64,000 bases of DNA, taken from Gammaproteobacteria bacterium. GTDB lineage: Bacteria > Pseudomonadota > Gammaproteobacteria > Pseudomonadales > Pseudomonadaceae. Location of the stretch: contig CAJCIO010000097.1 in NCBI GenBank assembly GCA_903970465.1, forward strand, positions 1 through 64,000. Reading direction: 5' to 3'. A program made the translations under genes and the position numbers. Every line of letters begins with the position of its first letter. Positions within the stretch are counted from its first letter, which is position 1. A model generated the notes under the pieces. That model did no database searches. It had not been told where the DNA came from and worked only from the letters and a program-made list of their open reading frames with translations. Of this stretch, positions 17,749 through 32,242 are shown piece after piece.

Positions 17749-18001
17749 GTTCTGCTTTCGAGTCGGCCTTGGGGTCGCCGCCCCCTTCCAGCAGGCCGCG
17801 TGGAGGTACGCTTGCGCAGGGCTAGCCGGCAAGGATGCCGGCTAAGCCCCGCTGGGCCATGGACGGCCCATCGGGGCGTGCCCTACGCAAGCGTACCGGA
17901 ACGCGGGAACCCCTCGCGTCAGCGAGGGGCCAATGGCGGGGGCGGCGACCCCAAGGCCAACTCGAAAGCAGAACCACCCCAATCCCCAACCCACCAAAGA
18001 A
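17749..18001 (-). repeat. Structured palindromic element, copy B (inverted, diverged)
   Basis: On the minus strand it starts with TTTGGTGGGTTGGGGATTGG. Outer 37-bp arms at 17749-17785 and 17938-17974 have one mismatch. Nested stems: GGTACGCTTGCG (17805-17816) with CGCAAGCGTACC (17886-17897); AGCCGGCA with TGCCGGCT (17824-17831/17836-17843); TGGGCC with GGCCCA (17853-17858/17865-17870); GCCCCG with CGGGGC (17846-17851/17872-17877); CCCCTCGC with GCGAGGGG (17910-17917/17922-17929). The order of parts matches copy A read in the opposite direction, with different bases in many stems. It begins about 18 bp after the rsmZ terminator run. Confidence 0.85.
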
Positions 18002-18018
18002 ATCATCAAATCGCAGGC

Positions 18019-18149
18019 AAAAAAAGGGGCGGTTTGACCCGCCCACATTTTTTCCATATTTCCCTGTATTCCCTGTCATCGTCCTGATGAATCGCATCTT
18101 GCGATGTCCTGACTCTCGATCCGTGAGGGCCTGTGTCTGTCCGTAGACA
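18019..18149 (-). ncRNA. rsmZ: Small regulatory RNA RsmZ
   Basis: About 131-nt Gac-controlled RNA that titrates RsmA/CsrA-family proteins and so relieves their translational repression. It starts TGTCTACGGACAGACA at 18149. It carries seven GGA motifs (plus-strand TCC at 18141, 18121, 18107, 18082, 18071, 18061 and 18053), several in hairpin loops. It ends in a terminator with the arms GGGCGGGT and ACCGCCCC (18026-18044), then a U run. The shared block GTCAGGACATCGCA with CATCAGGACGATG is typical of Pseudomonas rsmZ, as is its place between rpoS and fdxA. The ends are placed from sequence, not mapped. Confidence 0.92.
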
Positions 18150-18157
18150 CAGTGCTG

Positions 18158-18185
18158 ATATTAGCGATCTCCCTGGCCATGACAA
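18158..18185 (-). promoter_or_regulatory. rsmZ core promoter
   Basis: On the minus strand, TTGTCA (18180-18185) is followed after 16 bp by TAATAT (18158-18163), nine bases before the expected start at 18149. This fits a sigma-70 promoter. Confidence 0.7.
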
Positions 18186-18245
18186 GCCAGCAAATCTTTC
18201 AAAAAAAGTCATTGAGCTTATATTTCAAAGAAAATAATCTATATT

Positions 18246-18258
18246 TTTCAATATGTTA
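18246..18258 (+). promoter_or_regulatory. Candidate IHF site in the A+T-rich rsmZ linker
   Basis: TTTCAATATGTTA matches the IHF consensus WATCAANNNNTTR except at one position. It lies in a strongly A+T-rich stretch (about 18190-18270) between the GacA site and the rsmZ promoter, where IHF or MvaT-type proteins are known to act in other pseudomonads. Binding is inferred. Confidence 0.35.
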
Positions 18259-18321
18259 ATAAATATCTATGCGAGTTTGAGCCATTACTCTACGCGCTCC
18301 CGTTACGATCACTTACGTATC

Positions 18322-18339
18322 CGTCAGCAATGGCTTACA
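18322..18339 (-). promoter_or_regulatory. GacA upstream activating site (UAS) of rsmZ
   Basis: On the minus strand TGTAAGCCATTGCTGACG. The known GacA element is TGTAAG-N6-CTTACA with an AT in the middle of the spacer. The left half is exact, the spacer CCATTG has the AT, and the right half matches at four of six positions. It is 173-190 bp upstream of the rsmZ start, the distance seen in other pseudomonads. Confidence 0.75.
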
Positions 18340-18379
18340 CGGCCTGCCGCAAACCTCTTAAAAACCTCAAAAGCCGGAC

Positions 18380-18407
18380 AAAAAAATGCCCCGCATCCGC
18401 GAGGCAT
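18380..18407 (-). terminator. Rho-independent terminator of rpoS
   Basis: On the minus strand the arms ATGCC (18403-18407) and GGCAT (18386-18390) enclose CGC-GGAT-GCG, followed by a U run (A run from 18380). It begins about 20 bp after the rpoS stop. Confidence 0.8.
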
Positions 18408-18426
18408 TCTTGCTGAACTGCTCGGC

Positions 18427-19431
18427 TTACTGGAACAGCGATTCGCTGGACAGGCCATTCTTCTCGAGAATTTCGCGCAGGCGCTTGAGCCCCTCGACCT
18501 GGATCTGACGAACACGCTCGCGGGTCAAGCCTATCTCGAGGCCGACATCTTCCAGCGTACTGCTCTCATGGCCACGCAGACCGAAGCGACGCACCACCAC
18601 TTCCCGTTGTTTGTCAGTCAACTCCGACAGCCACTGGTCAATGCTCTGGGAAAGGTCATCATCCTGCAGCAGTTCGCAGGGATCCGTAGGGCGATCATCA
18701 GTCAGAGTATCGAGCAGAGTCTTGTCGGAATCCGGCCCAAGCGACACATCCACCGAAGACACGCGCTCGTTCAGGCCGAGCATCCGCTTGACCTCTCCGA
18801 CAGGTTTTTCCAGCAGGTTGGCAATTTCTTCAGGGGAAGGTTCGTGGTCCAGCTTTTGCGTCAGCTCGCGGGCTGCACGCAGATAGACGTTGAGCTCCTT
18901 GACCACATGAATAGGCAAACGAATCGTGCGGGTCTGATTCATGATCGCCCGTTCGATGGTCTGGCGAATCCACCAGGTGGCATAGGTCGAGAAACGGAAG
19001 CCGCGTTCCGGATCGAATTTTTCTACCGCGCGTATCAGGCCAAGGTTGCCCTCTTCGATCAGGTCAAGCAGTGATAGCCCGCGGTTGACATAACGTCGGG
19101 CGATTTTTACTACCAGCCGCAGGTTGCTTTCTATCATGCGCTTGCGCCCGGCCGGATCGCCTTTTTGCGACAGCCGTGCGTAGTGGACTTCTTCTTCAGG
19201 TGATAGCAGCGGCGAGAAACCGATCTCGTTGAGATACAACTGCGTGGCATCGAGTGCCCGCGTGTAGTCGATGTATTTGTGCTGCTTGAGGGAGGTGGAG
19301 CCTTTGGCCTTGGTGCGGGCGGCGGGTACGACGGGTTCGTCATCGGCCGATGCATCCAGAACGATGCCGGTCTCCATCAGGAGGACCTCATCGTCGATGT
19401 CAAACTCCGGCGCTTCTTTGCTGAGAGCCAT
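18427..19431 (-). CDS. rpoS: Stationary-phase sigma factor RpoS
   Basis: Sigma-38 of 334 residues, directing RNA polymerase to general-stress and stationary-phase promoters. The acidic N-terminus ([17 protein letters not shown]) is followed by region 1.2 ([20 protein letters not shown]), region 2 ([20 protein letters not shown] and [16 protein letters not shown]), region 3 and the region 4.2 helix-turn-helix ([20 protein letters not shown]). It ends SSESLFQ, as in Pseudomonas RpoS. It lies 110 bp downstream of nlpD; in this genus the main rpoS promoter is within nlpD. A conserved-looking hairpin lies in the gap. Confidence 0.97.
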   Translation of the reverse strand: MALSKEAPEFDIDDEVLLMETGIVLDASADDEPVVPAARTKAKGSTSLKQHKYIDYTRALDATQLYLNEIGFSPLLSPEEEVHYARLSQKGDPAGRKRMIESNLRLVVKIARRYVNRGLSLLDLIEEGNLGLIRAVEKFDPERGFRFSTYATWWIRQTIERAIMNQTRTIRLPIHVVKELNVYLRAARELTQKLDHEPSPEEIANLLEKPVGEVKRMLGLNERVSSVDVSLGPDSDKTLLDTLTDDRPTDPCELLQDDDLSQSIDQWLSELTDKQREVVVRRFGLRGHESSTLEDVGLEIGLTRERVRQIQVEGLKRLREILEKNGLSSESLFQ

Positions 19432-19496
19432 ATTTTTAGTCCCTTGATGAGTTCGACCTCAAGCTCCAGCGACGCCTTTATCCTTGGCAACGCTTG

Positions 19497-19531
19497 AGCC
19501 TGTTCCCATTTAAGTGATGAAGGAACAGGCT
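19497..19531 (-). other. Intercistronic inverted repeat between nlpD and rpoS
   Basis: Perfect 10-bp arms AGCCTGTTCC (19497-19506) and GGAACAGGCT (19522-19531), with a 15-base loop, 66 bp before the rpoS ATG and 10 bp after the nlpD stop. There is no U run after it on the minus strand, so it is not a standard terminator. It would be in the rpoS leader of any transcript starting inside nlpD. Confidence 0.7.
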
Positions 19532-19541
19532 GGCAACAATA

Positions 19542-20456
19542 TCAACGACGCGGCAGGAATTGCAGCGGATCTACAGGCTTGCCCTGACTGCGAATCTCAA
19601 AATGAAGCTTGACCCGGTCGGTACCCGTTGAACCCATCTCGGCAATTTGCTGCCCGGCTTTGACCTGCTGCCCCTCCCGAACCAACAGCCTGCGGTTGTG
19701 ACCGTAGGCACTGACGTAGGTTTCACTGTGCTTGATGATGATCAGCTCGCCGTAGCCCCGTAATCCACTCCCGGCGTAAACAACCGATCCATCAGACGCA
19801 GCAAAAACAGGCTGTCCCAATTCTCCGGCGATATCAACGCCTTTATTCAAACTACTGTTTGAAGCAAATTTGCTGATCAATACGCCATTTGCAGGCCAAG
19901 CCCACCCCGTTGACGAACGTTGCCCAGCAGGTACGGGGGTCGGCGTCGGAGTGACCGGTGCAGCCGTAGTACTGTTGGCCGGTGCGGTGACTGTGCCCGG
20001 CGTCGGCGCTCCCACAGGACGCGTGATGATGGTCCGACGATAGGAAGAAGACGGGCTGTTGGAACCGGTGACCACTGGGGCCGAACCGGTCCCTACCGGC
20101 GCAGAGCCCGCGACAACCACCGGCGCAGCGCCGTCGCTGCTCGAACGCCCATCGAAGCGGATCGCCTGCCCAGGATGAATAGTGTACGGCTGAGGAATAT
20201 TGTTACGCGCCGCCAGGGCCTTGAAGTCCCAGCCATAGCGGAAGGCGATGGAAAACAAGGTGTCGCCACGCTTGACCACGTACTGGCCGGTAGTAACCGT
20301 CGGGTTCTGTGGCGTCTTGGCGCGATCGACTACCTTGACACCGCCACTGCTGGACGAACTGGCGCAACCCGACAAGGTGGCTGCAAAGGCAAGACCAATC
20401 ATCAGAAGCTTGAAGCTTGATAGACCCATACGCTGCTGAATGACTGTGAGACCCAC
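19542..20456 (-). CDS. nlpD: Lipoprotein NlpD, LysM and degenerate M23 domains
   Basis: Outer-membrane lipoprotein of 304 residues that activates amidase (AmiC-type) cleavage of septal peptidoglycan. The GTG start at 20456 (VGLTVIQQRMGLSSF) has AGGGAG upstream and matches the P. aeruginosa N-terminus; the ATG at 20429 is an alternative. The lipobox is LSGC with Cys31. LysM follows (GQYVVKRGDTLFSIAFRYG), then a Pro/Thr/Ser-rich linker and an M23 domain. The usual zinc ligands are changed (NKGVDIAG for HxGxD, KLHFEIR for HLHFE), so it is probably a non-enzymatic activator like E. coli NlpD. The rpoS promoter is expected within this gene. Confidence 0.93.
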   Translation of the reverse strand: MGLTVIQQRMGLSSFKLLMIGLAFAATLSGCASSSSSGGVKVVDRAKTPQNPTVTTGQYVVKRGDTLFSIAFRYGWDFKALAARNNIPQPYTIHPGQAIRFDGRSSSDGAAPVVVAGSAPVGTGSAPVVTGSNSPSSSYRRTIITRPVGAPTPGTVTAPANSTTAAPVTPTPTPVPAGQRSSTGWAWPANGVLISKFASNSSLNKGVDIAGELGQPVFAASDGSVVYAGSGLRGYGELIIIKHSETYVSAYGHNRRLLVREGQQVKAGQQIAEMGSTGTDRVKLHFEIRSQGKPVDPLQFLPRR

Positions 20457-20661
20457 CCGCCGCTCCCTAAGTTTGCTGAATAGTTCATGATCACGTGGAC
20501 ACATGAACGAAATTGTAATTTGCAGTATACCTTGCGTACCCTCGCAAGGCAGGTTGCAGGCCTCGACCTGCATGCGCACACCGATCGCATCGATGAGCGC
20601 GACCACGGCTCTATGACCTATGGGCGCGCACGGAATTCCATGCCGGCCAGGGTGTATTCAA

Positions 20662-22072
<1,411 letters not shown>

Positions 22073-22085
<13 letters not shown>

Positions 22086-23131
22086 GAGCTGTCCGTCTGC
22101 CCTGCCGGCACTAGATCGAAGAGTTCGCGCACCACTACGGTGGCGAAGCATCCGGCCGGAAGGACGAATTCCAGTTGCAGAATGTCAGGCTCGGGATAAT
22201 GCCACGACAACCGCCCAATGGGCAGTCGCAGGATGCGACGTTCTTGACCCAAACCCGCTTTAATCAGCCAATCGGCCAGATCAGCGTGGGCGCCCGATAC
22301 ATTTTGTTCGATTTCACGCGCCCGGCCAGCCGTGCCAAGCTCGCCCTCGCCCCACAGCGCCCCGGTGGGGTGCAGATCAAGGATCGCCAGGCGTGGGTCA
22401 TCAAGTTCGGCGGCGGTGGCGGGGAAAAAGCTGCGGCTGTCGGTGAACGCCAGCAGATCACCCAGCAACGCCTGGTTCCAGCTGCCATCAGCGACACGCG
22501 CGGCGAGGATCTGATTGAACAAAAAACTGCGCGCCGTGGACAGCAGCCGCGAACGCACATTGCGTTGCTCCGGCAAGGCCTTGCGGCCCGCCCACTGCTG
22601 CGCATCGAAGACATTGCCGCCATCGTGACCGAAGCGCTGAGTGCCGAAATAATTGGGCACACCCAAGGCCTTGAGCTGTTCCAGGCGCGCATCGAGGGCG
22701 CCGTGGTCAACGTTCATGCCGGTCAGGCGCAGGGTGAATCCGTTGGCGGCGTGAGCACCGCGCTGCAATTTGCGCTTGTGACGGGTGGCTTGGAGAATCT
22801 TCAGAGTGTCGTCTTCGGCCTTGCTCAGGTCCGGATCGGCCTTGCCGGGCAGTTGCAGGCTGAACCACTGGCGGGTCAGCGCCATGCGATCCTTGAGCCC
22901 GGCATAACTGACCGTGCGCAACGGCACGCCCGCGGCCTTGGCCAGCCGCCGAGCGGCCTCTTCAGTATTGAGATTACGCTTCTCGACCCACAGCCACAGG
23001 TGCTCGCCATCACCGCTGAGCGGGATGTCGAGCACTTCATCGACCTGGAAATCTTCAGCGCTGGCCTTGAGCACAGCGCTGCCCAGCGCCGGCCCACATG
23101 CACGCGGCCCGAGCAGTTCGAATTCGGTCAT
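22073..23131 (-). CDS. truD: tRNA pseudouridine(13) synthase TruD
   Basis: Pseudouridylates U13 of certain tRNAs (tRNA-Glu in E. coli). The 352-residue protein has the catalytic Asp in the motif [17 protein letters not shown] and the conserved [17 protein letters not shown] and [10 protein letters not shown] segments, and is the usual length for the gammaproteobacterial enzyme. Its ATG overlaps the ispF stop by 4 bp, and its end overlaps the surE start. Confidence 0.95.
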
Positions 23132-23601
23132 GGGCGCAGCAACAAGGCAACGGCGTGAACGGCAATGCCCTCTTCGCGACCGGTAAAGCCGAGTTTTTCT
23201 TCGGTGGTGGCCTTGACGTTGACCTGATCGAGCTCGACGTTGAGGTCGGCGGCGATGTGGGCGCGCATGGTCTCGATATGTGGGGCCATTTTCGGTGCCT
23301 GGGCGACGATGGTTGCATCGACGTTACCGACCACCCAGCCTTTTGCCTGAACGATCGCGACCACGTGGCGCAACAGCACGCGACTGTCGGCCCCCTTGAA
23401 CTGCGGGTCTGTATCGGGGAAGTGCTTGCCGATATCGCCCAAGGCCGCAGCACCGAGCAGCGCATCGCTCAAGGCATGCAGCAGCACGTCGCCATCGGAG
23501 TGCGCCAGCAGCCCGAAGCGGTGCGGGACGCGCACGCCCCCGAGAGTAATGAAATCGCCATCCGCGAAACGGTGCACATCATAGCCGTGGCCAATACGCA
23601 T
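23128..23601 (-). CDS. ispF: 2-C-methyl-D-erythritol 2,4-cyclodiphosphate synthase IspF
   Basis: MEP-pathway zinc enzyme making the cyclic diphosphate intermediate of isoprenoid synthesis. It is 157 residues from the ATG at 23601 ([17 protein letters not shown]); upstream in-frame codons to 23715 are rejected as outside the family. Metal ligands are visible in YDVHRF and [17 protein letters not shown], and [18 protein letters not shown] binds the CDP ligand. In many gammaproteobacteria ispD is adjacent; here ispD is 3.2 kb away behind the formaldehyde genes. Confidence 0.96.
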   Translation of the reverse strand: MRIGHGYDVHRFADGDFITLGGVRVPHRFGLLAHSDGDVLLHALSDALLGAAALGDIGKHFPDTDPQFKGADSRVLLRHVVAIVQAKGWVVGNVDATIVAQAPKMAPHIETMRAHIAADLNVELDQVNVKATTEEKLGFTGREEGIAVHAVALLLRP

Positions 23602-23684
23602 AAAAGAAAACGCCCCGATTGAGTCAGGGCGTGATTCTACCTGCTTTGACCGACCTTGGCGCCCTCTAGTAGCACGCCATCCAA

Positions 23685-23761
23685 TGTGGGAGCGGGCTCT
23701 GCCCGCGAAGCGCACGACGCAGTATTGTGTCGATCCATTCTCGGGCAGAGCCCGCTCCTAA
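23685..23761. repeat. REP pair (inverted)
   Basis: GTGGGAGCGGGCTCTGCCCG with CGAAGCGC, then inverted TCGGGCAGAGCCCGCTCCTA, the two arms 36 bp apart. The pair lies between ispF and fghA. Confidence 0.8.
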
Positions 23762-23766
23762 AAGGC

Positions 23767-24609
23767 TCAGCCGAGCGCCGCCGCGTGGTGGCGCAGGTGA
23801 TCATCGATGAAGCTGGCGATGAAGTAATAGCTGTGGTCATAGCCCGGCTGCAACCGCAGCGTCAGCGGGTAATCCGCCGCTTTAGCCGCTTGCAACAGGG
23901 CTTCGGGCTTGAGCTGGTTCTCGAGAAAATCATCCCGATCACCCTGATCGACCAAGGTCGGCAGGCGCTCGCTGGCCTCGGCCAACAGCACCGAAGCATC
24001 CCACTCGCGCCACTTCGAACGCTCCTCGCCCAGGTAGCGCGAGAACGCCTTCTGCCCCCAGGGACAATCCATCGGATTGCTGATCGGCGAAAACGCCGAC
24101 ACCGAACGGTAACGCCCGGGATTGCGCAAGGCGCAGACCAGCGCGCCGTGGCCGCCCATGGAGTGGCCACTGATACTGCGCCGCTCGCTGGCCGGGAAAT
24201 GTGCCTCCACCAAGGCTGGCAGTTCCTGCACAACATAGTCGTGCATACGGTAGTGCCGCGCCCACGGCTGCTGCGTGGCATTGAGATAGAAGCCAGCCCC
24301 CAGACCGAAGTCCCAAGCGCCATCCGGATCGTCCGCCACATCCGGACCGCGCGGGCTGGTATCCGGCGCGACGATGATCAACCCCAGCTCGGCGGCCAGC
24401 TTGTGGGCGCCGGCCTTCTGCATGAAGTTCTCGTCGGTGCAGGTCAACCCCGACAACCAATAGAGCACGGGCAACTTGCCGCCCGCCTCCGCTTGCGGCG
24501 GCAGGTACACGGCGAAGGTCATGTCGCAACCCAGCACCTCGCTGCGATGCTTGTAGCGTTTGTGCCAGCCGCCGAAGCTCTTCTGGCACGAAACGTTCTC
24601 AAGGCTCAT
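23767..24609 (-). CDS. fghA: S-formylglutathione hydrolase
   Basis: Serine hydrolase of 280 residues that releases formate and glutathione from S-formylglutathione, completing formaldehyde detoxification. The nucleophile elbow is [10 protein letters not shown] with Ser150. The Asp and His partners fit DQGDRDDFL and [12 protein letters not shown]. The N-terminal [20 protein letters not shown] region is typical of the esterase-D group. It follows frmA by 12 bp on the same strand, so the two enzymes of the pathway are one operon. Confidence 0.95.
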   Translation of the reverse strand: MSLENVSCQKSFGGWHKRYKHRSEVLGCDMTFAVYLPPQAEAGGKLPVLYWLSGLTCTDENFMQKAGAHKLAAELGLIIVAPDTSPRGPDVADDPDGAWDFGLGAGFYLNATQQPWARHYRMHDYVVQELPALVEAHFPASERRSISGHSMGGHGALVCALRNPGRYRSVSAFSPISNPMDCPWGQKAFSRYLGEERSKWREWDASVLLAEASERLPTLVDQGDRDDFLENQLKPEALLQAAKAADYPLTLRLQPGYDHSYYFIASFIDDHLRHHAAALG

Positions 24610-24621
24610 GGCATGCCTCCC

Positions 24622-25854
<1,233 letters not shown>

Positions 25855-26751
25855 ATGAACGAGAACCGCTGGGAAGGTATAGACGAATTCGTGGCGGTGG
25901 CCGAGTGCAGTCAATTCACCGCGGCGGCTGAACGCCTCAACGTATCGGCCTCGCACGTCAGCCGACAGATCGCTCGCCTTGAAGATCGCCTGCAGACCCG
26001 CTTGCTGTACCGCAGCACGCGCCGAGTGACGCTGACCGAGGCCGGGCAGACCTTCCTGCAACATTGCCAGCGCCTGCAGGACGGTCGCGAGGAAGCGCTG
26101 CGCGCGGTGGGTGATCTGGCCAGCGAACCCAAGGGGCTGCTGCGCATGACCTGCGCGGTGGCCTACGGGGAGCGCTTTATCGTGCCGCTGGTCACGCAGT
26201 TCATGGGGCAATACCCACAACTGCGGATCGATATAGAGCTGAGTAACCGGCCATTGGACCTGGTGCACGAAGGGATCGACCTGGCCATCCGCCTGGGTCG
26301 CCTGCAGGACTCGCAACTGGTGGCCACGCGTCTGGCGCCGCGGCGCATGTACCTGTGCGCATCAAAGTCCTATCTGGCTCGGTATGGACGCCCACACAGT
26401 TTGTCGGAGCTGGCGCGACACAATTGTCTGGTCGGCAGTTCGGACCAATGGGCACTGCAACAGGATGGCCGGGAATTATCGCAGCGTGTGCAGGGCAACT
26501 GGCGCTGCAACAGCGGACAAGCCGTACTGGACGCCGCACTGGCGGGCATCGGTTTGTGTCAGCTACCAGATTATTACGTGCTGGAGCATTTGCGCAGTGG
26601 CGCGCTGATCTCGTTGCTCGAGGCGCACCAGCCACCGAATACGGCCGTGTGGGCGCTGTATCCGCAGCAGCGGCACTTGTCGCCGAAAGTGCGCAAGCTG
26701 GTGGATTATCTGAGGGAGATGCTGAGCAAACGGCCGGAGTATCTGAGTTGA
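25855..26751 (+). CDS. LysR-family regulator next to the formaldehyde operon
   Basis: A 298-residue LysR-type regulator. The N-terminal helix-turn-helix appears in FTAAAERLNVSASHVSRQIA (residues about 20-39) and LTEAGQTFLQHC. The effector domain includes GLLRMTCAVAYGERFIVPL and VHEGIDLAIRLGRL, placing it near the CrgA/DsdC-like group of LysR proteins. It is divergent from frmA-fghA and is the likely local regulator; the inducer is not evident. I do not assign a gene symbol. Confidence 0.88.
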   Translation: MNENRWEGIDEFVAVAECSQFTAAAERLNVSASHVSRQIARLEDRLQTRLLYRSTRRVTLTEAGQTFLQHCQRLQDGREEALRAVGDLASEPKGLLRMTCAVAYGERFIVPLVTQFMGQYPQLRIDIELSNRPLDLVHEGIDLAIRLGRLQDSQLVATRLAPRRMYLCASKSYLARYGRPHSLSELARHNCLVGSSDQWALQQDGRELSQRVQGNWRCNSGQAVLDAALAGIGLCQLPDYYVLEHLRSGALISLLEAHQPPNTAVWALYPQQRHLSPKVRKLVDYLREMLSKRPEYLS

Positions 26752-26756
26752 ATTTG

Positions 26757-26790
26757 CGGGCCTCTTCGCGAGCAAGCCTTGCTCCCGCGC
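26757..26790. repeat. Single REP sequence
   Basis: GGGCCTCTTCGCGAGCAAGC followed by CTTGCTCCCGC, a lone REP between the LysR gene and the convergent ispD. Confidence 0.7.
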
Positions 26791-26853
26791 GGGCAATGAT
26801 CATTGCACGTTCGGACGCGGTGAGGCCGGCAAAAACGCCGCAAAACAACGGCG

Positions 26854-27564
26854 CTAACCCGGCTTGTTGGCCCAACGCTGGCGCAACCAGTCCAGGTCTT
26901 CCGAGCGGGTTATCTTGAGGTTGTCGGCCCGGCCTTCGATCAGCCGCGGCGCTTGCCCGGCCCACTCCATGGCCGAGGCCTCGTCGGTGATTGCCACATC
27001 CGCTACCAGGCTATCGGCCAGCGCCCGGTGCAAGGCGCCGAGCCTGAACATCTGCGGCGTATAGGCCTGCCAGATGCTGCTGCGGTCCACCGTTTCGCGT
27101 ACCCGGCCATTGCTGTCCGCCCGCTTGAGGGTGTCCCGCGCCGGTACCGCCAGCAAGCCGCCTACGGGATCATTGCCGAGTTGCCGCAGCAAGTTATCGA
27201 GGTCGCTGCGCGCCAGGTTGGGCCGCGCGGCATCGTGCACCAACACCCAGTCGTCATCGTCGGCGCCCTGCCCGTGCAGATAGAGCAAGGCGTTGAGCAC
27301 CGAATCGGCGCGCTCGATACCGCCGGCCACGCGCTGGATACGCGGGTCGGTGGCGCAGGCCAGATTCGGCCAATAGGGATCGTCCACCGCCAGGCTGACC
27401 ACCAGGCCCTTGAGCCCCGGGTGATCGAGAAAACAGCCGAGGCTATGTTCGAGAAGTGTGTGCTGACCCAGGGTCAGGTACTGCTTGGGGCGGTCGGCGG
27501 CCATGCGCGCGCCTACCCCCGCAGCGGGGATGACTGCCCAGAAGGCAGGTAACACTGAATTCAT
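26854..27564 (-). CDS. ispD: 2-C-methyl-D-erythritol 4-phosphate cytidylyltransferase IspD
   Basis: MEP-pathway enzyme that couples CTP to methylerythritol phosphate. The 236-residue protein has the glycine/arginine nucleotide loop AVIPAAGVGARMAADRPKQY, the metal/substrate motif WVLVHDAARPNL, and the later TDEASAMEWAGQAPRLIEG. The length is typical. Its start overlaps the ftsB stop by 4 bp (ftsB-ispD coupling, common in gammaproteobacteria). Confidence 0.96.
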   Translation of the reverse strand: MNSVLPAFWAVIPAAGVGARMAADRPKQYLTLGQHTLLEHSLGCFLDHPGLKGLVVSLAVDDPYWPNLACATDPRIQRVAGGIERADSVLNALLYLHGQGADDDDWVLVHDAARPNLARSDLDNLLRQLGNDPVGGLLAVPARDTLKRADSNGRVRETVDRSSIWQAYTPQMFRLGALHRALADSLVADVAITDEASAMEWAGQAPRLIEGRADNLKITRSEDLDWLRQRWANKPG

Positions 27565-27842
27565 TGGGCCAACTGATAGAGAGTCTCGCCGTTCTTGACC
27601 ATGCCCAGTTCCTGACGGGCACGCTCTTCAACGGTTTCCATGCCTTTCTTCAACTCGGACACCTCGGCGTCCAGCACGCGATTACGTTCTTCCAGGCGCT
27701 TGTTTTCAGCCTCCTGGTCGGCAATCTGCTGGCGCAGCTCGGTGGCCTGGGCCAGGCTGCCATTACCGACCCATAGGCGGTATTGCAACCCACCCAACAG
27801 GGCGAGCAAAACAAGGAACAACCAGTAAGGACTGCGCATCAA
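27561..27842 (-). CDS. ftsB: Cell division protein FtsB
   Basis: A 93-residue bitopic inner-membrane protein of the FtsQBL complex. The single membrane segment is residues about 5-20 (YWLFLVLLALLGGLQY), followed by a leucine-zipper-like periplasmic coiled coil (ELRQQIADQEAENKRLEERN). The C-terminal part includes EERARQELGMVKNGETLYQL. It overlaps ispD and lies upstream of it; eno is 219 bp further upstream. Confidence 0.95.
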   Translation of the reverse strand: MMRSPYWLFLVLLALLGGLQYRLWVGNGSLAQATELRQQIADQEAENKRLEERNRVLDAEVSELKKGMETVEERARQELGMVKNGETLYQLAQ

Positions 27843-28061
27843 GGTATCCAGTGGTAAAGACGGTCACAGCATGGAACGTCTGATGGCACGAAGCCCGGCA
27901 TGCACCGGGCTCAGCACTCTGAAGCATCTGCCAGCGACGACGGCGGCGAATGATCGGCGCCGACGACTGGCATCTTTTTACCATCTATTGCCCGGCGGTG
28001 AAATGCCCCGCCCGAGCAACGGTCATGTGTCGTGATTGACCGCGCAGGTCGATCCCGCTAT

Positions 28062-29513
<1,452 letters not shown>

Positions 29514-29588
29514 CTACCACCTGGCCATGCGCCGGAATAGACGCCCAGCCAATAAACAAATCGAGCAATACTCTACCCGAAATAACCG

Positions 29589-32090
<2,502 letters not shown>

Positions 32091-32242
32091 TTAAAGCGGT
32101 CAGAGCCGCCGGGGAAAGCGAAGGAAGGCCGAAGCCCCCGATGGCCAAAAATCATTTGGACATCGGCAACCCCTGCGATTACGGGAATCCACAGAAGTTG
32201 TATCAAGAAGGGAGCGTAGTCTACCGGAAAGCGCCTTTCATC

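Noticed and set aside
17329..18146. Several overlapping open frames of 60-170 codons between fdxA and rsmZ on both strands
   Set aside because: They lie in the inverted palindromic elements, share repeated Arg/Pro/Gly-rich translations and have no ribosome-binding sites. The element structure explains the open frames.
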